Below, piece by piece: positions 1 through 9,757 of a stretch of 64,000 nucleotides of DNA. The stretch comes from VBOC01 sp035635475 (GTDB lineage: Bacteria; Bacteroidota; Ignavibacteria; UBA10030; SZUA-254), in contig DASQAZ010000033.1 of assembly GCA_035635475.1 (NCBI GenBank), positions 11,266 through 75,265 of the forward strand, in the 5' to 3' direction. Every line of letters starts with the position of its first letter. Position 1 is the stretch's first letter. The notes beneath the pieces are model-generated. The model worked only from the letters and a program-made list of their open reading frames with translations, did no database searches and was not told where the DNA came from. Both the position numbers and the translations under genes were made by a program.

Positions 1-1
1 G

Positions 2-2221
2 CTCGCGCAAAAGAGCGGCAACACGAGTTTTACTTCATTCTTTCTTTACGCCCGGATGAACAACAAGGATTATAATTCGGGCACAGGGTATCGCCTCAGA
101 TACCTGCAGCAATCGGGAACGGATGTTCTTGAGATTCATCGGGTGGGACCCGGCTATGTGAATTACACGACGCTGGCTCAGACAAGCGTCCAGATCAACC
201 CCGGCGATGTGATCACGTTCCGGATCCTTTGCGACAACCAGACGATGGCGGCATTCGTCAACAGCCAGCAGGTATTAACGGTGAGGGATACGATCTATCA
301 ACCCTCGCAGTGGTATTTTGCGATTCGAGGTTGCGTCTTTCCGACGCCTGTCATTCTTGATAATTTTAAGGTGAGTTCCGGCCCGGCGGGCCTCATAATT
401 CCGCCGCCGCCTCCGTCGAGCCCCACACTGCTTTCCCCCGGCAATGGAACGGTGAATCAGCCGACGTCCCCCACGCTGCAGTGGAATCCCGCAGGCGGCG
501 CGACATCGTATCGTGTTCAATTAGCAACCGATTCACTGTTCGCATCGATCGTCCTCGATGATTCAACGGTCGCGGGAACATCGAGACAGGCGGGACCATT
601 GTCAAGCAATTCAACCTATTTCTGGCGCGTGAGCGCGAAGAATTCAGGAGGCACAAGCGCCTATTCCACCGTCTGGAACTTCACGACCGGAATAGCGCCG
701 CCGCCTGCCCCCACTCTTGTTTCCCCCGCAAACGGATCGACGAATCAGCCGACAACGTTGACGCTGAGTTGGAATTCCTCCGCGACCGCGACATCGTATC
801 GGGTGCAGGTCGCGAGTGATTCATCGTTTACGGCGCTTGTTTTAGACGATTCGACCGTGACGACGACATCGCGACAGGTCAGCTCGTTATCCAATAGCAC
901 GCTCTATTACTGGCGTGTCGGCGCGAAGAATGCAGGGGGGAGCAGCGGATTCTCGTCCACATGGAACTTTACCACAATTGTCACCGCACCGCCGTCTCCG
1001 GCTCCGACATCGCCCCTTAATGGCGCATCCTGCCAGGCGACGACACTCTCACTCACCTGGACGGCATCGGCCGGAGCGTCTTCGTATCATGTTCAACTCT
1101 CGACCGATTCGCTCTTCGGGTCGATTGTTCTCGACGATTCGACGATCACCACGACGACGAGACAGGTAACGTCCCTGAATTCCAGCACCACCTATTACTG
1201 GAAGGTCAGCGCGAAGAATGGAGCGGGACCGAGCCCGTATTCCGCGACGTGGAAGTTTTCGACGTTTATGACCGGAGCCCTTAGAGATGATTTCAACGCG
1301 CCGAACGGCCCGTTGACAGGCAGGAATAAATGGCTTCTGATACAAAATCAGCCCTCGGCCGGCGCCATGGTGATTTCGAATAATATGACGGTAGCCTCGA
1401 GCAGCGCGGGGAACTTCAATTTCGGCGGCGTGGTCTGGGATAGTCTGGTAGCCGGAGGCACGGAAGCGAGTCTCACGTTAAAACAAAAAAGCGGAAATAC
1501 GAGCTTCACGTCTCTGTTTATGTACGCAAGGATGAATAATCTGGATTACAATACGGCGGTTGGTTACCGGTTGAGATACTTCCAACAATCAGGGTCAACC
1601 GACATCCTGGAAATTCACCGCGTCGGCCCGGGATACACCGTGAGCAGCACTCTGGCAACCGCGAGCGTCGCGGTCAATGTGAACGATGTAATCACGTTCC
1701 GGGTCCAGTGCGACAATAAGTCGATGATCGGGTTCATCAACGGCAACCCGGTGATTTCCGCGGTGGATACGACGTACATGCCTGCCCAGTGGCGTTTCGC
1801 GATCCGAAGTTGTGTCTTTCCCACCCCGGTGATCTTCGATGATTTTAAAACTACTCCGCAAGTCCCGGCCGGATCGAGCACGCTTTGGGATGGTGGAGAG
1901 GGAGGGAAGCTGAAGCAGATCCATGCCGTCGTGAAGGAATTCGCTCTTGCACAGAACCATCCCAATCCGTTTAATCCATCGACGCAGATACAATATGCGC
2001 TGCCGGTCGACTCTCGCGTAAGTCTCAGGATCTACAATACCCTGGGACAAGTTGTGAAGCAAATGGTGGATAATGCCGTTCAAACTTCGGGCTCCTGGAC
2101 AATGGAATTTGACGCAAGCAATCTCGCGAGCGGTGTGTATTTCTACCGCCTCGAGGCGGCGTCGCTTTCCGATCCGGATAAGACGTTCGCTCAGGTGAAG
2201 AAGATGCTTCTTCTCCGATAA
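2..2221 (+). CDS. T9SS-sorted FN3 repeat protein, 5' end outside window
   Basis: The frame is open to the left edge, so the gene starts upstream; the first in-window Met is at base 56. The truncated N-terminal part (bases 2-400) matches a later domain (about bases 1470-1860): both carry SGNTSFTS, YARMNN, GYRLRY, ILEIHRVGPGY-like and FPTPVI blocks. It is therefore a duplicated beta-sandwich, LamG-like domain. Between the copies are three FN3-type modules (about bases 400-690, 700-980, 990-1260), each with a SYRVQ...S.FW/YYWRVSAKN pattern. Proline-rich linkers separate the parts. The last ~80 residues form a T9SS type A sorting domain with NHPNPFNPSTQIQYALP and VYFYRL, so the protein should be exported and anchored at or released from the outer membrane. 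The modules suggest carbohydrate or surface binding, but no catalytic domain is visible in this part. Confidence 0.85.
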   Translation, partial: LAQKSGNTSFTSFFLYARMNNKDYNSGTGYRLRYLQQSGTDVLEIHRVGPGYVNYTTLAQTSVQINPGDVITFRILCDNQTMAAFVNSQQVLTVRDTIYQPSQWYFAIRGCVFPTPVILDNFKVSSGPAGLIIPPPPPSSPTLLSPGNGTVNQPTSPTLQWNPAGGATSYRVQLATDSLFASIVLDDSTVAGTSRQAGPLSSNSTYFWRVSAKNSGGTSAYSTVWNFTTGIAPPPAPTLVSPANGSTNQPTTLTLSWNSSATATSYRVQVASDSSFTALVLDDSTVTTTSRQVSSLSNSTLYYWRVGAKNAGGSSGFSSTWNFTTIVTAPPSPAPTSPLNGASCQATTLSLTWTASAGASSYHVQLSTDSLFGSIVLDDSTITTTTRQVTSLNSSTTYYWKVSAKNGAGPSPYSATWKFSTFMTGALRDDFNAPNGPLTGRNKWLLIQNQPSAGAMVISNNMTVASSSAGNFNFGGVVWDSLVAGGTEASLTLKQKSGNTSFTSLFMYARMNNLDYNTAVGYRLRYFQQSGSTDILEIHRVGPGYTVSSTLATASVAVNVNDVITFRVQCDNKSMIGFINGNPVISAVDTTYMPAQWRFAIRSCVFPTPVIFDDFKTTPQVPAGSSTLWDGGEGGKLKQIHAVVKEFALAQNHPNPFNPSTQIQYALPVDSRVSLRIYNTLGQVVKQMVDNAVQTSGSWTMEFDASNLASGVYFYRLEAASLSDPDKTFAQVKKMLLLR

Positions 2222-2291
2222 GGACTTCCGTCCTTCTCTTCGATGAGTGTCTTAGACCTTCCGGTCGAATATATCCTGGCGGGTTTTTTTT
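2222..2291 (+). terminator. possible terminator with two small hairpins
   Basis: Directly after the stop codon there is GGAC-TTCC-GTCC, then GACC-TTCC-GGTC at 2255-2266, then a run of eight T at 2284-2291. Neither stem abuts the T run, so this is a weak call. The same GGAC-TTCC-GTCC hairpin occurs at 54425-54436, just beyond the stop of another T9SS gene on the minus strand. Confidence 0.25.
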
Positions 2292-2442
2292 GCATTTTTC
2301 AAAGGTTTTCACGGGTAAGTTGGCCCATTTGCCGAGCTAAACCTTGATTCTCAATGGCGTTCTCAACTTGCTTATCTCGGGAAATCTGTGCTAATTCTAA
2401 CTCTTCCAACTGTTCTAACTCTCAATTACCCGCGAGACTGGG

Positions 2443-3351
2443 ATGGCCCACACGTCATCAATTAAGGCAAGACCGATGAACGGAAAAGAATTAGTGCAAA
2501 CCTTCCTGAAATCCATCGTGCCGCTCGAGGGACGGAAACGTCTTTCCATCTGGGTGGATCGTCAGTCCTGGGTACCGGCAAGGCACCGGTGGTCGGCGGC
2601 GCTCGTCCGCGATGTTGCCCAGAGTAACCCGGAAGCTTTTCATCGCTTCGTTTGGACCAATCATATCGGGCCGGCGAAGCAATACGAGAAAACGAACCCA
2701 TTCGATACGAGCCGGCTCCTGGCCACCCACCGGATGATCTTCGACGATGTTATTCAACAATTGAAAATTCGCAACCTCGATCCTCAGAAAGACATCAAGA
2801 GTGTGTGCGATGTCGGTTGCGCAACGGGCCACCTCCTCCGCTATATGGAGACACAATTGTTTCCGTCGGCAGAGCGCCTGGTCGGCTTCGACATCGATGC
2901 GCATGCAATCACGAAGGGAAGTTCGGTCCTCCGCGACGCGGGGTCCAAAGTGAACCTGATCTGCGCCGATATTGCGAATTTGGAAAGATATCTCGCTGAT
3001 CAGCAGTTTGATATTATCTTCAGCATGGGAGTGCTCGTTTGTGTCAGCGAAGAACTGGCAAGAAAGCTCGTCGATGTGATGCTTAAGCATGCGCGAGTTA
3101 TGGTTGCTTTCTCAGGCCCGGCAAATCCGGCGGCCCATAATGCGCAAATGCCCCAATCTCTTCTGCGGCAGGATGGCGCCGGACTGGTCCATAATTTCGA
3201 TGCAATGGTGAAACTTGCAAAAGGGAAAGTCCTGTTTCAACGGTGGGAGGGAGCTCGAATGGTTGACGGCTACAGTTTTTATTATGTCGTTGCATCCCCT
3301 GATCCGCTTCAGAAAAAAAATCACGGCCCACACAAAGGAATAACAATATGA
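2443..3351 (+). CDS. class I SAM-dependent methyltransferase
   Basis: 302 residues. A Rossmann methyltransferase motif I is seen as VCDVGCATGH near residue 125, followed by an acidic GFDID strand end (motif II) and an ICADI motif. The N-terminal ~110 residues are not recognisable. The start is uncertain: ATG 2443 and ATG 2476 are in frame and neither has a strong Shine-Dalgarno. The stop overlaps the start of the next gene (ATGA), so the two methyltransferases are translationally coupled. The substrate is unknown; pairs like this often modify glycans or small molecules, but nothing here fixes that. Confidence 0.75.
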   Translation: MAHTSSIKARPMNGKELVQTFLKSIVPLEGRKRLSIWVDRQSWVPARHRWSAALVRDVAQSNPEAFHRFVWTNHIGPAKQYEKTNPFDTSRLLATHRMIFDDVIQQLKIRNLDPQKDIKSVCDVGCATGHLLRYMETQLFPSAERLVGFDIDAHAITKGSSVLRDAGSKVNLICADIANLERYLADQQFDIIFSMGVLVCVSEELARKLVDVMLKHARVMVAFSGPANPAAHNAQMPQSLLRQDGAGLVHNFDAMVKLAKGKVLFQRWEGARMVDGYSFYYVVASPDPLQKKNHGPHKGITI

Positions 3352-4268
3352 AAGAGCAGGACACTCACGTAAAAGCGTTCTTTGACCAGAGTGTATACTG
3401 GCAGGGGGATCTTTATAAGGCTCCGGATAATCTCCTGGCGAAGGCCGTGATCCGCAGAAAAACCTACGCCATGCAAATGGTAAACGAACTGGCCGATTTG
3501 AAAACAGGGACCGCCCTTGACGTGGGCTGCGGCTCCGGAGTATACCTGGCGGAACTTGCGAAGATGGGGTTTGATGTGCATGGAATCGATATCTCGGACG
3601 TCATGTTGGGGAAGTGCCGGGCCCTTGTTGAAGAGGCAGGGCAATCAGCCCGAGTGTCTCTGCTTCGCGGGAATATCGAGCAACTGCCCTGCGAAGACGA
3701 AAAGTTCGATTTAATTCTCTGCATCGGCGTGCTGGGATATCTGCTGAATGATTACAAAGCCATCGAAGAATTGCGGCGGGTGATGAAACCCGGAGCTCAC
3801 CTTGTGCTGAATATTGAGAACCTCTGGAATCTGTCCGATCTCGATTGGTTATTCCGGCGTAAACTGCGCACTGCGTTCTTTAAGAATTCCAATCATGTAA
3901 TGAGGGAAACACAACCACACACCATGGCCTCCGAGTGGATCATGAAAACGTCCCCGATTCCATACAGGCATAAGTCTTATAACCTGTGGGAATTTGAACG
4001 CCTGATGAAATCATACGGGTTCGAAAGGGTCGATGCGATGACGTTTTTCTTTCCCATGAGGATCCTGCGGAGGATTAAATTGATTCCCGAGTCGTGGTTC
4101 GATTCGCTGGAAGTTTTTTTAGAAAGGCTGTTCAGGGCCGTCCGAATCCCCTACCTTTCGTATTCGGGCACGACCTACACGGGAATCTTCAAGAAGCTGT
4201 CTCTCACGACACTTCTCCTTTGGTTATCCGGGCTTCGACTGGAGTTAGGCGATCTGATAGATTTCTAA
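3348..4268 (+). CDS. class I SAM-dependent methyltransferase (UbiE/Methyltransf_11-like)
   Basis: 306 residues. Motif I is TALDVGCGSGVYLAEL near residue 55, motif II is VHGIDIS, and the post-I region LLRGNIEQLPCEDEKFDLIL is a normal Methyltransf_11 core. A C-terminal ~120-residue extension carries aromatic and basic residues and may bind the substrate. It overlaps the upstream methyltransferase by 4 nt, so the two probably act in one pathway. The substrate is not predictable. Confidence 0.78.
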   Translation: MKEQDTHVKAFFDQSVYWQGDLYKAPDNLLAKAVIRRKTYAMQMVNELADLKTGTALDVGCGSGVYLAELAKMGFDVHGIDISDVMLGKCRALVEEAGQSARVSLLRGNIEQLPCEDEKFDLILCIGVLGYLLNDYKAIEELRRVMKPGAHLVLNIENLWNLSDLDWLFRRKLRTAFFKNSNHVMRETQPHTMASEWIMKTSPIPYRHKSYNLWEFERLMKSYGFERVDAMTFFFPMRILRRIKLIPESWFDSLEVFLERLFRAVRIPYLSYSGTTYTGIFKKLSLTTLLLWLSGLRLELGDLIDF

Positions 4269-4434
4269 CAGTTGTTGACCGCCGGCCCGGTTACGCCTGG
4301 TGCCGGCTTACCGAACGCGCCCCCCAACCCGAACGGCATCTGACCGGCAATCGGAAACTCACCCGCATTTCCCAATGTTGTAAAAGATGACCGCCCTTCG
4401 TCAACGGCGAGGACTAATAAAAGAGGATTGACGC

Positions 4435-5886
4435 TTGAACAGAATACGCTGGTTCCTGGCTCTTTTACTCGCTGGATTTCTCACGTGCGGTCAAATTGCC
4501 AAAGCCCAGCCGCCGGCGGATTTGTGGGTGACTGCATATTACGCGGGATGGAAACAAGGACAGGCGAATAACGGCGTGCTGCCCGCCGAAGATATCGACT
4601 ACACCGCTTTGTCACACATCATCCATTTCGCTCTCGTTCCGAATCGCGACGGAACGCTGGAAAATGTGTCGAACAACATCACCGAAATTAACTCCTCCCG
4701 GCTGGTCTCCCTGGCTCACGCCGCCGGAAAGAAAGTGCTGATTTCTGTGGGAGGCTGGGGCAGCGACGTTGGATTCAGGGGTGCGACCGATGCCTCGAAT
4801 CTGAATTCCTTTGTCGACAGGCTCATCAACTTCATGACCTCGCGCGGTTACGACGGCATCGACATCGATTGGGAGATACTTCAGGACTATGACAGCCAGC
4901 AGTACTCCAGGTTTGTCGAACTCCTGTGGACACGGTGCAGCGCCATTAATCCGAAGCCGCTGATGAGCGCCGCAGTCGCCTCGCAGCCCCACCTCATCGC
5001 CGCTCTCGAAAAATACTTCGACCAGATCTACATCATGACGTATGATTTCTCGGGCGCATGGCCCGGCTGGGTGACGTGGCACAACTCGCCGATCAAGGAC
5101 GGGGGGGTCCAATTCCCCGGCACCGTCCGCCCGCTTCCCTCCGTGGACAAAATGGCGGACGATTATATCGCCGCCGGACTCCCGAAACGGAAGCTCTGCA
5201 TCGGCATCGATTTTTACGGATACGTTTGGAGCGGGGGAAGCGGGACGCCGACCATCGGCGCATCGGCTCCGGGGCAGTCCTGGACGACCCCGCCTCAGGT
5301 CGAGCCGAACGTTCCGTATTTCACGATCTATAAGGATTACTACCGGCCCGAGTATTATCGATGGGACACACTGGCGCAGGCGGCCTACCTGAGCATTCAT
5401 CCGTCCCCCGATCTCGCGGATAAATTCATTACCTACGATGACGAGCATACCTGCCGCAGCAAGGTAGAGTACGCCAGAGGCAAAGGCATCGGAGGCGTCT
5501 TCATCTGGGAACTGGGAGGCGGGTATTTACCCGCCACATTTTCGGAGCGGGATCGGCTGCTGCAGGCAGTAAAGCAGGCATCTCAGGGGGGTCAAGCTCC
5601 TCTTCGACCGCCTCTACTCGAATCCCCTCGCGACGGTGCGAAAATCGCAGACGCAGATCCGGTTTTCCGCTGGCACCCGGTGCCTGGCGCGACATCATAT
5701 CTTGTTCAGATTTCTTCCGACGCCGGCTTCACATCGGTGGCCATCCAGGATTCGGTAATTTCCGACACCCTCGCTCAGGTTCGAAGGCTCAAATCGGGGT
5801 CCACCTTTTATTGGCGGGTGGGTGCGAGAAACACAAGCACCACGAGTCCGTTCTCCAATACGTGGAGCTTTAGAATGTCGAAATGA
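4435..5886 (+). CDS. secreted GH18 chitinase with C-terminal FN3 module
   Basis: 483 residues from a TTG start, with AGAGGA about 8 nt upstream. A signal peptide covers residues 1-25 (cut after AKA). The GH18 barrel carries the catalytic signature DGIDIDWE at 140-147, so Glu147 is the general acid and Asp143/Asp145 are the helper aspartates. SVGGWG at 104-109 and the YIMTYDFSG strand are also typical. Residues ~395-483 form an FN3 module very close in pattern to those of the protein ending at 2221 (SYLVQISSD, FYWRVGARN). It should hydrolyse beta-1,4-GlcNAc polymers outside the cytoplasm. It lacks the T9SS tail found on its neighbours, so it may stay in the periplasm or leave another way. Confidence 0.9.
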   Translation: MNRIRWFLALLLAGFLTCGQIAKAQPPADLWVTAYYAGWKQGQANNGVLPAEDIDYTALSHIIHFALVPNRDGTLENVSNNITEINSSRLVSLAHAAGKKVLISVGGWGSDVGFRGATDASNLNSFVDRLINFMTSRGYDGIDIDWEILQDYDSQQYSRFVELLWTRCSAINPKPLMSAAVASQPHLIAALEKYFDQIYIMTYDFSGAWPGWVTWHNSPIKDGGVQFPGTVRPLPSVDKMADDYIAAGLPKRKLCIGIDFYGYVWSGGSGTPTIGASAPGQSWTTPPQVEPNVPYFTIYKDYYRPEYYRWDTLAQAAYLSIHPSPDLADKFITYDDEHTCRSKVEYARGKGIGGVFIWELGGGYLPATFSERDRLLQAVKQASQGGQAPLRPPLLESPRDGAKIADADPVFRWHPVPGATSYLVQISSDAGFTSVAIQDSVISDTLAQVRRLKSGSTFYWRVGARNTSTTSPFSNTWSFRMSK

Positions 5887-5998
5887 TCGCCTGGGGCTGG
5901 ACGACATGAAAAGTCCCTGTTGCGCCGACACATTCTTGGCTGGGTGTTGATCTCCACCCGGGAATTCGGTACATTTCTTGTGGAAGGAGGATTTTGAA

Positions 5999-6190
5999 AT
6001 GACCGGAATCAAGTACGTTTTAGACAGGAGAGGCAAAAAAACCGCTGTTATCATCGACCTTCGGAAGCACGGCCAGCTCTGGGAAGATATTTACGATAGC
6101 TTCATTGCCCGGACGCGAGCAGCCGAACCACGGGAGTCACTGGAATCGGTGAAGAAACGCCTCCGGAAGCAAGGCAAACTGCTTGGATGA
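5999..6190 (+). CDS. RelB/Phd-like antitoxin
   Basis: 63 residues from the ATG at 5999, which has a perfect AAGGAGG 10 nt upstream. A longer in-frame start 7 codons earlier would place that site inside the gene. The N-terminal half (GIKYVLDRRGKKTAVIIDL) resembles a small beta-rich antitoxin of the type that precedes ParE/RelE toxins. The C-terminus is basic. It overlaps the toxin start by 8 nt, the usual antitoxin-first layout. It should bind and neutralise the toxin and probably repress the pair. Confidence 0.75.
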   Translation: MTGIKYVLDRRGKKTAVIIDLRKHGQLWEDIYDSFIARTRAAEPRESLESVKKRLRKQGKLLG

Positions 6191-6443
6191 ATATGCCCTC
6201 TCGTTTGCGCGGTCTGCTCGAAAAGAGCTCGAAGTGTTCGATGAAAGACTTCTGCACCGAATATTTCCCCGTATTGATGCGCTTTCCATGAACCCCCGGC
6301 CGAGAGGTTGCAAGAAGATTGAGGGAGAGGAAGACCTCTGGCGAATCAGGATCGGCCAGTACCGAGTTCTCTACAGAATCTACGACGCGGATAAATTGGT
6401 GGATGTCATTGCTATCCGACATCGTAGAGATGCATACCGGTAA
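6183..6443 (+). CDS. RelE/ParE family toxin
   Basis: 86 residues, starting at TTG 6183 inside the antitoxin gene; no ATG is in frame nearby. The C-terminal block LWRIRIGQYRVLYRI followed by IRHRRDAY is the classic RelE/ParE strand pattern with conserved Arg and Tyr. The N-terminus has the ARSARKELE helix. RelE members cut mRNA on the ribosome, ParE members poison gyrase; the sequence looks closer to RelE. Toxin-antitoxin pair with the preceding gene. Confidence 0.85.
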   Translation: MDEYALSFARSARKELEVFDERLLHRIFPRIDALSMNPRPRGCKKIEGEEDLWRIRIGQYRVLYRIYDADKLVDVIAIRHRRDAYR

Positions 6444-6623
6444 GCAGAGACAGTCTCCTTGCTAGTTGAATCTCGTGTGAAAGTTATCTGAGTAGTGATA
6501 CGTCTGTGTGAGCAGCTCCTTCCTTGCCTCCGCCTCAAATACAAAGCTGTAAGCCCTACCCACATTACGAGTGATTGACTTTGCCGGTCGAAAGACGTAC
6601 TTTCCGGCATCCCCCCTTACTCA

Positions 6624-9600
6624 TTGCTTAACGTGGTGGTTTCTTCCCCCCATTCAAGACGAGTTGCGCCCCTCCTGATCTCGCTCCTGATTCTTTGGGC
6701 GCCATCCCGGTCTCAATCTCAACGTTTGCGTTTTGCGCATCTCGGTATAGAGGAGGGATTATCCAACGAGATCATTACCACAATCGTCCAGGATGCTGAT
6801 GGATTTCTCTGGTTCGGCACAGAGGATGGGCTTAATAAGTACGACGGTTACACTTTTACGGTATTTAAACATAATCCCGATGATTCCTTGTCGATCTCGG
6901 GCAACATGATCAGCGCTCTTTGCCTCGATCCGTCGGGAAACCTCTGGATCGGCACCGATGCAGGGCTCGATCGTTTTGACCGGGAGAGGGGAGATATTCT
7001 TCATGTAAGCAAAAAGATCGGCGGGCTTTCCAGTCTCAATTCCCATCTTACCACCGACTTGAAGTTCGACCGGAGCGGCCTATTATGGATCGCATCCGCA
7101 GGAAGGGGTGTATACTCGTTCGACCCTGTCTCCGGAATGGTAATTCATGTCACAACGATGCTCGCTCGACCGGAAGAACCGGGTGATGAATTCGTCAGCA
7201 AGCTCCTTATCGACCATTCAAACAGAGTGTGGTTGGGTTGGACTGCGGGTGTTGGCCGGATTTCTTCAGACCGAAAAGGCCTTGCTCGATTCAACCGCGC
7301 ACAAGGAGACGCTTCGCCGCTGTCAACTGTCCGTGTCACATCGATGGCGGAGGATGTTCATGAACAGATTTGGATAGGAACGTTAGACGGGGGGCTGTTT
7401 ACGTTCGATGAACATGTGCAACAACTTGCGCGAGTTCATATTTTCGATAAGGAACCCCCGGAGCGAGTGATGGCCCTTCTTCCGGATGAAAAAGGGATGT
7501 TGTGGATCGGCACATTCGAGAGAGGATTAGTCATTTATGATCCTATCGGTCATTCAGTTGTCAGGTATGAGAATAATCCAAATGACCCGAAATCGATAGC
7601 CAGCGATAGAATCTATCGCATCCTGCAGGATCGATCGGGTTCCATCTGGGTCGGAACGTGGAAAGGAGGTGTCAGCGCCTATCATCCCTTTACGACAAAA
7701 TTTGAGCATCTGGCGCACGCCTGGTACGATTCAACCACGCTGAGTGACAATACGGTCTGGTCGATTTGTGAAGACCGGAACCGCACGTTGTGGGTCGGCA
7801 CTGATAAAGGCGGGCTCGACCGCTACGACAAACAAGAACAACGTTTTCACCACTACAGGCACAACGAGGCGGATCCCCGCAGCATCAGCACCAACACCGT
7901 TAGGGCAATTTGTGAAGGTGCTTCGGGTGAACTCTGGATCGCTACCGAGTACGATGGATTGGACAGGTATGACAGCGCACAAAAGCGCTTCGTACACTTT
8001 CGCCATGATCCTGCCGACAGCTTTAGCCTTTCACAGAACAGAATCAACGCACTTTGTCTCGATCGGGACGGAGATCTGTGGGTTGGAGGAAACTCGCTCG
8101 ACAGATACGATCATCACACCGCCCGATTCGTTCATTACGATCCGATACTGTTCGGGACCGACCTCTTCAAATCTATCCCAAGAACGGCGACCGCGATTCA
8201 ATCGATGGCAGAAGATCATTCCGGTAAACTTTGGATCGCAATGTTCCCCCTGGGTTTGTTCCGGCTCGACAAGAGAACAAATACCATCGCAAGTTATTCG
8301 CAACCTTCAGCTTCGTACCATGTGTATGTGGACCAGAGCGGTACGGTGTGGGTGGGTTCGTTCGGCCACGGGTTGTGCCGTTACAACGCATCCGCGGACA
8401 GCTTTGATAATTTTACCGAGCTCGACGGGTTGCCTAGTAATTTTGTGAAGGGAATATTATCTGATGACCGCGGTAATCTCTGGCTTAGCACGTCCAAGGG
8501 TCTCTCGCGGTTTGACCCCGGACAGCGTACCGCCCGCAATTATGATCCGGGCGACGGTGTGCAGGCCTATGAGTTTAGATCGGCGTCATGCTTCAAAGGG
8601 CATGATGGTAAATTATACTTTGGCGGCGTGAATGGTTTGAATGCATTCCATCCCGACAGCGTACGCGACAACCCCTTTGTGCCGCCGGTCGTGATTACCC
8701 GCTTTCGCATTTCCGGAAAACCGTTTGTTCCAGCCGGCAGGCGTTTGTTACAGACAGAAATTGAGCTCTCGCACGAACAGAATACATTGGAATTCGAGTT
8801 TGTCGGTCTTAACTTTAGTGCGCCTCAGAAAAACAGGTATTCGTACATGTTGGAGGGGCTCGACAAGGAATGGGTTTCCAGCGACACCCGTCGATATGTC
8901 AACTATACGCAGCTTGACGCCGGGGCATACGTCTTTCGCGTACGGGCAAGCAATAATGACGGTGTGTGGAACGAGTCGGGAGCCTCGATTCATTTTGTCA
9001 TCCATCCGCCATTTTGGAAGACCTGGTGGTTTATCGGTTTCGTCCTTGTTGCCGCAAGCCTCTTGATCTACGGCGTCCACCGGTACAGAATCACACAGTT
9101 GCTGGAAATCGAACGCACAAGGTCGGCCATCGCAACCGATCTCCACGACGACATCGGAACAAGTCTTACCAATATTGCCTTGTTCAGCGACCTTGCCCAG
9201 AGGGACATTGGTAGCGGTTCGATCGAGGCATCACAACGCCTCCAAAAAATCGCAATGACATCCCGTTCGCTTCTCGATTCCATGAACGACATCGTCTGGT
9301 CGATCAAACCGGCGAATGATGCTCTGGAGCAGACCATATTACGCATGGAAGATTATGCCGTTGAAATGCTGGAAGAAAACGGCATCGATCTTCATGTGAA
9401 GATCCCGAATCATCTGAAGACGCTGAAACTTCCGATGACCGTGCGAAAAAATCTGTTTTTGATTTTCAAAGAAGCAATAGGCAACGTCTTAAAGCATTCC
9501 GGGGCAACGCATGTCGATGTCGTCATCGCGTCTAACGAATCGGGCAAACGGTTGCGCGACCTGCAGGTTTCGATTATCGATAACGGAAAGGGATTTGATC

Positions 9601-9740
9601 CTTCTGCCCACAAAAGCGGAAATGGGTTAAGCAATATGAGATTGCGGGCTCTCGATCTGAACGGCACTGTTACCGTGGTCTCCGATGCCAAACAGGGTAC
9701 AAGCGTTGCTCTTCTTTTCCCCCTAAAATCACATAAATAA
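6624..9740 (+). CDS. Reg_prop propeller sensor histidine kinase, HisKA_3 type
   Basis: 1038 residues from a TTG start, with an N-terminal signal or membrane segment (residues ~14-30). A periplasmic two-part beta-propeller of many LWIGT..GL.RYD repeats spans roughly residues 35-690. Then comes a Y_Y_Y domain (NRYSYMLEGLDKEW, about 735-800), one transmembrane helix (~807-827), and a HisKA_3 dimerisation domain with DLHDDIGTSL. His841 is the predicted phosphorylation site. The HATPase_c domain has DNGKGFD and GNGLSNM near the end. It resembles Bacteroidota hybrid two-component systems for glycan sensing, except that the receiver is a separate protein, encoded 17 nt downstream. Confidence 0.92.
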   Translation: MLNVVVSSPHSRRVAPLLISLLILWAPSRSQSQRLRFAHLGIEEGLSNEIITTIVQDADGFLWFGTEDGLNKYDGYTFTVFKHNPDDSLSISGNMISALCLDPSGNLWIGTDAGLDRFDRERGDILHVSKKIGGLSSLNSHLTTDLKFDRSGLLWIASAGRGVYSFDPVSGMVIHVTTMLARPEEPGDEFVSKLLIDHSNRVWLGWTAGVGRISSDRKGLARFNRAQGDASPLSTVRVTSMAEDVHEQIWIGTLDGGLFTFDEHVQQLARVHIFDKEPPERVMALLPDEKGMLWIGTFERGLVIYDPIGHSVVRYENNPNDPKSIASDRIYRILQDRSGSIWVGTWKGGVSAYHPFTTKFEHLAHAWYDSTTLSDNTVWSICEDRNRTLWVGTDKGGLDRYDKQEQRFHHYRHNEADPRSISTNTVRAICEGASGELWIATEYDGLDRYDSAQKRFVHFRHDPADSFSLSQNRINALCLDRDGDLWVGGNSLDRYDHHTARFVHYDPILFGTDLFKSIPRTATAIQSMAEDHSGKLWIAMFPLGLFRLDKRTNTIASYSQPSASYHVYVDQSGTVWVGSFGHGLCRYNASADSFDNFTELDGLPSNFVKGILSDDRGNLWLSTSKGLSRFDPGQRTARNYDPGDGVQAYEFRSASCFKGHDGKLYFGGVNGLNAFHPDSVRDNPFVPPVVITRFRISGKPFVPAGRRLLQTEIELSHEQNTLEFEFVGLNFSAPQKNRYSYMLEGLDKEWVSSDTRRYVNYTQLDAGAYVFRVRASNNDGVWNESGASIHFVIHPPFWKTWWFIGFVLVAASLLIYGVHRYRITQLLEIERTRSAIATDLHDDIGTSLTNIALFSDLAQRDIGSGSIEASQRLQKIAMTSRSLLDSMNDIVWSIKPANDALEQTILRMEDYAVEMLEENGIDLHVKIPNHLKTLKLPMTVRKNLFLIFKEAIGNVLKHSGATHVDVVIASNESGKRLRDLQVSIIDNGKGFDPSAHKSGNGLSNMRLRALDLNGTVTVVSDAKQGTSVALLFPLKSHK

Positions 9741-9757
9741 GTGATGGATTTTCTCGG

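Noticed and set aside
4612..5448. Long open frame on the minus strand inside the chitinase gene
   Set aside because: Fully antisense to a clear GH18 gene; its translation shows no domain and is biased by the codon use of the real gene.
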